A stretch of DNA of 34,190 nucleotides from Deltaproteobacteria bacterium (GTDB lineage: Bacteria > JAEEML01), in contig JAEEML010000029.1 in assembly GCA_016283195.1 (NCBI GenBank), positions 1-34,190 of the forward strand. The letters are read 5' to 3'. Positions 31,231 through 34,190 of the stretch are shown in pieces. The stretch's first letter is position 1. Each line of letters begins with the position of its first letter. Position numbers and translations under genes: made by a program. The notes under the pieces were generated by a model, which did not search any database, was not told where the DNA came from, and was given only the letters and a program-made list of their open reading frames with translations.

Positions 31231-32867
31231 CTAATCAACTCCTTAATTGCCACCAGACTCCGCGGAGCCGGCGATACCAAATCGCCGGTGAGAGAAGCGC
31301 AATAGGCCTTTATAAGAGCCTGGCGCCTAAGTAACGCTGCTCCATATAGAATATTTAGGGCAATAAGGTCAACATGGCGTGCATGGTAATCAGCCAAAAA
31401 AGTGCCGCGAGTCCATTCATTAAAGGCCCCGATGGCCGGCCCGCACCAAATTTGAAAATCGCCCTGCCGATCTTTTTCGCCCTTAATGGCCCAGCGCGAG
31501 CTAAAGCCTAAATACCAGCGGCAGATAAGCGCAAATTTATGCCGCCCGTTTTTGGCCGCTTTGGCCAGCTGATCCGGGTCGCGCTTTTGCCAATATTCGG
31601 CTGTTTCGCCCCAAATATCAGCAATTTTAGCCTTAAAGATATTCTTTTCCAAATAGGCTATTTCGCTCTCCGGCATATTTTCCAGCCCGTTATAAGCCTT
31701 GTAATCATCAAAGAGGCGCTGGGCTCGGCCGGGGAAAAAGGTGCCTCTTTTGAGCACTTGCAACTTTACGCCCATTTCAAACATATCGGCAGCCGGGGCC
31801 ATTGTGACATCTGGCTGCTCGGCCGTGGCCAAAAGTTCTTTGACCAAATCGGAAGTACCGGACTCCATCGCAGCCTGATTAACAGTACCGGTCACTAAAT
31901 AATCCGCGCCCATGGCAAAAGCGCCATAGGCCGCCGCCGGGGTGGCAATACCGCCGCCGCCGCCAATGTGCACCTCTACTTTGTAGCCATATTCGCTTAC
32001 CAATTTTTCTTTAAGGGCCAGAATAGTGGGCAAAAGGGTAATAAATGCTCCCTTATCGGTGTGCCCGCCGGAATCGGCTTCCACAGTAATTTGCCCGGCC
32101 ATAGGGATTTCCTGCGAAAGCTCGGCCTCAATTTGGCTTATTTTGCCTTCTGCTAAAAGCGCATTCACCAATTTGAGCGGCGGCGGCGCCAGAAATTTAC
32201 GCGCCAGTTCAATACGCGAAATTTTGGCCATCACCTTGTTGGGAGCCACCACCTGCCCTGCGCTGTCTCTTTTAAGCCCGTGCAAACGATAGCGCACAAT
32301 AGCTTTGGTGAGGTCCAGGTAGGCGGCGGCCTCCACCATGGTAACCCCGTGTTTTAAATAGAGATCTACTGTGGCTTCTTCCACTGCCGGTGAGTATGGA
32401 TTATGTAGTAAATTGCAGCCGAAGGGCTTTTCCCCGCACTGCTCTTTCAGCTCTAAAATGGCCTTTTCGATATTAGCAAGTGAAAGGCCGCCGGTTCCAA
32501 AAAAGCCCAGCATACCAGCCTTTGCCAAAGCAGCCACCATCTTAACCGAGGCAATACCATTGGCCATACCGCCGCCAACATAGGCATATTTTAGGCCATA
32601 TTCCCGGCAAAAAGAGGCGCTACCCAAAGCACCGGGAAGCGCAGGCGGCAAAATAGCCACCAGTGCCGCTGCTCCGCTATAAGCCTGTAAAGTCAGAGCT
32701 TTTTGGTCATAAGGAGCTACTTTTAGCCCCTCTTCATCAGCGGCAAGTAAAAGCGGCTCGGCCAAATGCTCCAGCATAGAAATACCGGCAGAATCATCTA
32801 ACTTAACCAATTTACAGGTAGATTTTACAAAAAACGGAGAATAAACAGCATTTGCCGGAGCAGTCAT
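31227..32867 (-). CDS. pfaD: PfaD-type enoyl reductase (FMN-dependent), myxobacterial Pfa1-like
   Basis: PfaD is the trans-acting enoyl reductase/isomerase-type subunit of Pfa synthases, a TIM-barrel FMN enzyme related to 2-nitropropane dioxygenases. Visible signatures: AYVGGGMANGI and GMLGFFGTGGLS near the N-terminus, EADSGGHTD (263-271), VHIGGGGGIATP (299-310), LVTGTVNQAAMESG, and the family's C-terminal WCGPAIGAFNEW with HARHVD. I choose the ATG at 32867 (546 aa, MTAPANAVYSPF) because GAGGAGG lies nine bases upstream; an ATG at 32897 would add ten residues but has no ribosome binding site. It is the first gene of the Pfa operon and overlaps the next by four bases. No pfaE phosphopantetheinyl transferase gene is in the window. 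Confidence 0.9.
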   Translation of the reverse strand: MTAPANAVYSPFFVKSTCKLVKLDDSAGISMLEHLAEPLLLAADEEGLKVAPYDQKALTLQAYSGAAALVAILPPALPGALGSASFCREYGLKYAYVGGGMANGIASVKMVAALAKAGMLGFFGTGGLSLANIEKAILELKEQCGEKPFGCNLLHNPYSPAVEEATVDLYLKHGVTMVEAAAYLDLTKAIVRYRLHGLKRDSAGQVVAPNKVMAKISRIELARKFLAPPPLKLVNALLAEGKISQIEAELSQEIPMAGQITVEADSGGHTDKGAFITLLPTILALKEKLVSEYGYKVEVHIGGGGGIATPAAAYGAFAMGADYLVTGTVNQAAMESGTSDLVKELLATAEQPDVTMAPAADMFEMGVKLQVLKRGTFFPGRAQRLFDDYKAYNGLENMPESEIAYLEKNIFKAKIADIWGETAEYWQKRDPDQLAKAAKNGRHKFALICRWYLGFSSRWAIKGEKDRQGDFQIWCGPAIGAFNEWTRGTFLADYHARHVDLIALNILYGAALLRRQALIKAYCASLTGDLVSPAPRSLVAIKELIR

Positions 32868-32960
32868 TTTATCAGGCCTCCTCACAAGGCGCTTCATTTA
32901 TTATGAAATAAGGCGGGTGACAAGTTTTTATTTTCTTGCCAAACGAAGCCCTTGAGATAT

Positions 32961-32976
32961 ACTCAGTGCACTGAGT
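32961..32976. promoter_or_regulatory. perfect 16-bp palindrome ACTCAGTGCACTGAGT
   Basis: A perfect dyad in the 202-base gap between the divergent pfaD and ATPase genes. It overlaps the first copy of the direct repeat. A second dyad, TGAGTAA-TT-TTACTCA, follows at 32972-32987. The pair is typical of a dimeric regulator's operator. Confidence 0.55.
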
Positions 32977-33027
32977 AATTTTACTCATCATACTGAGTAA
33001 TTTTACTATATGCACTGAGTAATTTTT
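32970..33027. repeat. three 22-bp-spaced direct repeats of ACTGAGTAATTTT
   Basis: Copies start at 32970, 32992 and 33014, exactly 22 bases apart (about two helical turns). The first two extend to ACTGAGTAATTTTACT. The spacing puts each copy on the same DNA face, as for cooperative protein binding. They lie 43-100 bases upstream of the ATPase start. Confidence 0.7.
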
Positions 33028-33039
33028 GCAATTGCAAAA
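33024..33039. promoter_or_regulatory. perfect 16-bp palindrome TTTTGCAATTGCAAAA
   Basis: A second perfect dyad, unrelated in sequence to the ACTGAGT repeats, overlaps the end of the third repeat and lies 30 bases before the ATPase start. It could be an operator or part of the same control island. Confidence 0.5.
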
Positions 33040-33069
33040 TAATTATTTGAAACCAAAGGATTTTCAGCA

Positions 33070-34190
33070 ATGCAACAAATATTCAGCCGACCGGCATATA
33101 AAACCATTACCGAGCGTCTTCTTGAACCGCGACGTTTTATTCAAGTACTAACTGGCCCGCGCCAGGTAGGGAAAACTACCATTATACGCCAGGTGCTTAG
33201 CAACATAAAAATCCCGAGCAAAATGCTTAATGCCGATGCAGTGCTGCAAAATCAGGAAAATTGGGTTCACGACTCCTGGCAGCAAGTGCGCCTCATGATG
33301 CGGGTGCAGGGACTTTCCGAATTTTTGCTGGTATTTGACGAGATTCAAAAAATTAACCATTGGAGCGAATTTATCAAAAAAGAATGGGATGACGACACTT
33401 TTCAAGGCCTTAATATTAAAGTTGTTTTGCTCGGTTCTTCGCGGGTTCTCCTAGAAAAGGGTCTGGCCGAATCGATGATGGGCCGTTTTGAAGTATTGCG
33501 TCTGGGCCATTGGACTTACCCAGAAATGCGTGACGCTTTCGGCCTTTCTTTGGAACAATACATCTATTATGGCGGCTATCCCGGAGCAGTCTCTTTGCTC
33601 GGAGACGAACGGCGCTGGCGGGATTACATCACCGCTTCGATGGTTGAGGCAACAATCCAGCGCGATATTTTAATGCAAACTTCTATTAGCAAACCGGCGC
33701 TACTCCGGCAAACATTTGAGCTTGGCGCAGCCTATTCCGGAAAATTATTGTCACTGACTAAAATGATAGGCGCCTTACAGGATGCCGGTAACACCGTGAC
33801 ATTAGCCGGGTACTTGGATCTTTTAAAAGAAGCCTCTTTACTGGCCGGTCTGCAAAAATTCTCGCCCGATATGGCGCGTAAAAGGGCCAGTATTCCCAAA
33901 TATCAGGTTTTTAATAATGCCCTTCTCTGCATCTCGCAGGAAGACACTTTAACTGCAGCCATAAGCGACCGCCGACGTTGGGGGCAGATATTTGAATCGG
34001 CCATCGGGGCTCATATTGTAAACAGTGCTTTTGTAGCTCACTATGATGTATATTATTGGCGTGATGGTAATGATGAAGTTGATTTTATTATGAAAAAACA
34101 GCAAAAGCTGGTGGCTGTCGAAGTAAAAAGCAGTGATAAATCGGCAAGCGTTGGCCTCGCAAAATTTAAGGCGCGATTTCAGCATGAGGA
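33070..34190 (+). CDS. AAA ATPase with DUF4143-type C-terminus, truncated by window end
   Basis: About 373 residues are present before the window ends; the stop is outside. Walker A GPRQVGKT lies at 29-36 and Walker B LLVFDE at 86-91, followed by QKI. GSSR (sensor-like) and the ESMMGRFEVLRLG segment then match the family of predicted archaeal/bacterial ATPases. The C-terminal region carries the DUF4143 signature YYWRDGNDEVDFIM...VAVEVKSS, a nuclease-like fold in which the D-EVK residues are present. AAAGGA at 33055-33060 precedes the ATG by nine bases. These genes are widespread and often mobile or defence-associated; the true cellular role is unknown. It is divergent from the Pfa operon, and the repeats between may control it. 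Confidence 0.88.
   Translation, partial: MQQIFSRPAYKTITERLLEPRRFIQVLTGPRQVGKTTIIRQVLSNIKIPSKMLNADAVLQNQENWVHDSWQQVRLMMRVQGLSEFLLVFDEIQKINHWSEFIKKEWDDDTFQGLNIKVVLLGSSRVLLEKGLAESMMGRFEVLRLGHWTYPEMRDAFGLSLEQYIYYGGYPGAVSLLGDERRWRDYITASMVEATIQRDILMQTSISKPALLRQTFELGAAYSGKLLSLTKMIGALQDAGNTVTLAGYLDLLKEASLLAGLQKFSPDMARKRASIPKYQVFNNALLCISQEDTLTAAISDRRRWGQIFESAIGAHIVNSAFVAHYDVYYWRDGNDEVDFIMKKQQKLVAVEVKSSDKSASVGLAKFKARFQHE

Noticed and set aside
18559-32867. A modular type I polyketide cluster for a complex natural product
   Set aside because: The KS-CLF pairing, FabA-like DH tandem, identical ACP tandem and PfaD reductase are the set of iterative Pfa synthases; there is no thioesterase or assembly-line module order.
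32868-32897. Upstream ATG for PfaD at 32897
   Set aside because: No Shine-Dalgarno site precedes it, whereas GAGGAGG lies nine bases before the ATG at 32867; the extra ten residues are Arg/Lys-rich and unlike the family.
32961-33039. CRISPR array
   Set aside because: Only three 13-16 base repeats with 6-9 base gaps and internal palindromes; units and spacers are far too short.

Overview
The window reads as a Gram-negative bacterial chromosome segment of moderate GC content. Nothing in it fixes the taxon. The best hints are a polyunsaturated-fatty-acid (Pfa) synthase locus laid out like the myxobacterial pfa1-pfa2-pfa3 type, and a set of type III secretion (T3SS) translocator-like genes. Together these suggest a deltaproteobacterial or related host-associated or predatory lineage (inference, low confidence).

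Layout. (1) 1-4063, + strand: housekeeping genes rsmA/ksgA (5' end at the window edge), a small lipoprotein, greA with a terminator in its leader, and uvrB. (2) 4141-6024, + strand: a probable T3SS-secreted coiled-coil protein, followed after an intrinsic terminator by a degenerate methyltransferase-like protein. (3) 6021-9012, - strand: a 631-aa translocator-like protein coupled by TGATG to a 351-aa unknown; the unknown converges with region 2 and their stop codons overlap. (4) 9040-16932, - strand: a compact operon. Its first gene encodes a ~1000-aa protein made of five tandem SycD/LcrH/IpgC-like chaperone modules. It is followed by one YopB/IpaB-like and four paralogous YopD/IpaC/EspB-like proteins. 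(5) 17107-18528, + strand: a periplasmic HtrA/DegP protease, divergent from region 4. (6) 18559-32867, - strand: a Pfa synthase operon: PfaD-type enoyl reductase, KS-AT-ACP-ACP, KR-DH, and KS-CLF-AT-DH-DH. The second and third pieces are separated only by a shift inside an A9 run and are probably one polypeptide. (7) 32961-33039: an island of spaced direct repeats and perfect palindromes. (8) 33070 to the right edge, + strand: an AAA ATPase of the DUF4143 type.

The most interesting system is region 4 with its satellites 2 and 3: an expanded translocon-like set with a polymodular class II chaperone, and no secretion-apparatus genes in the window. Five chaperone modules beside five translocator-like genes suggests one scaffold that holds several pore proteins at once. 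The second notable point is the A9 junction in the Pfa synthase, a candidate slippage site or an indel.
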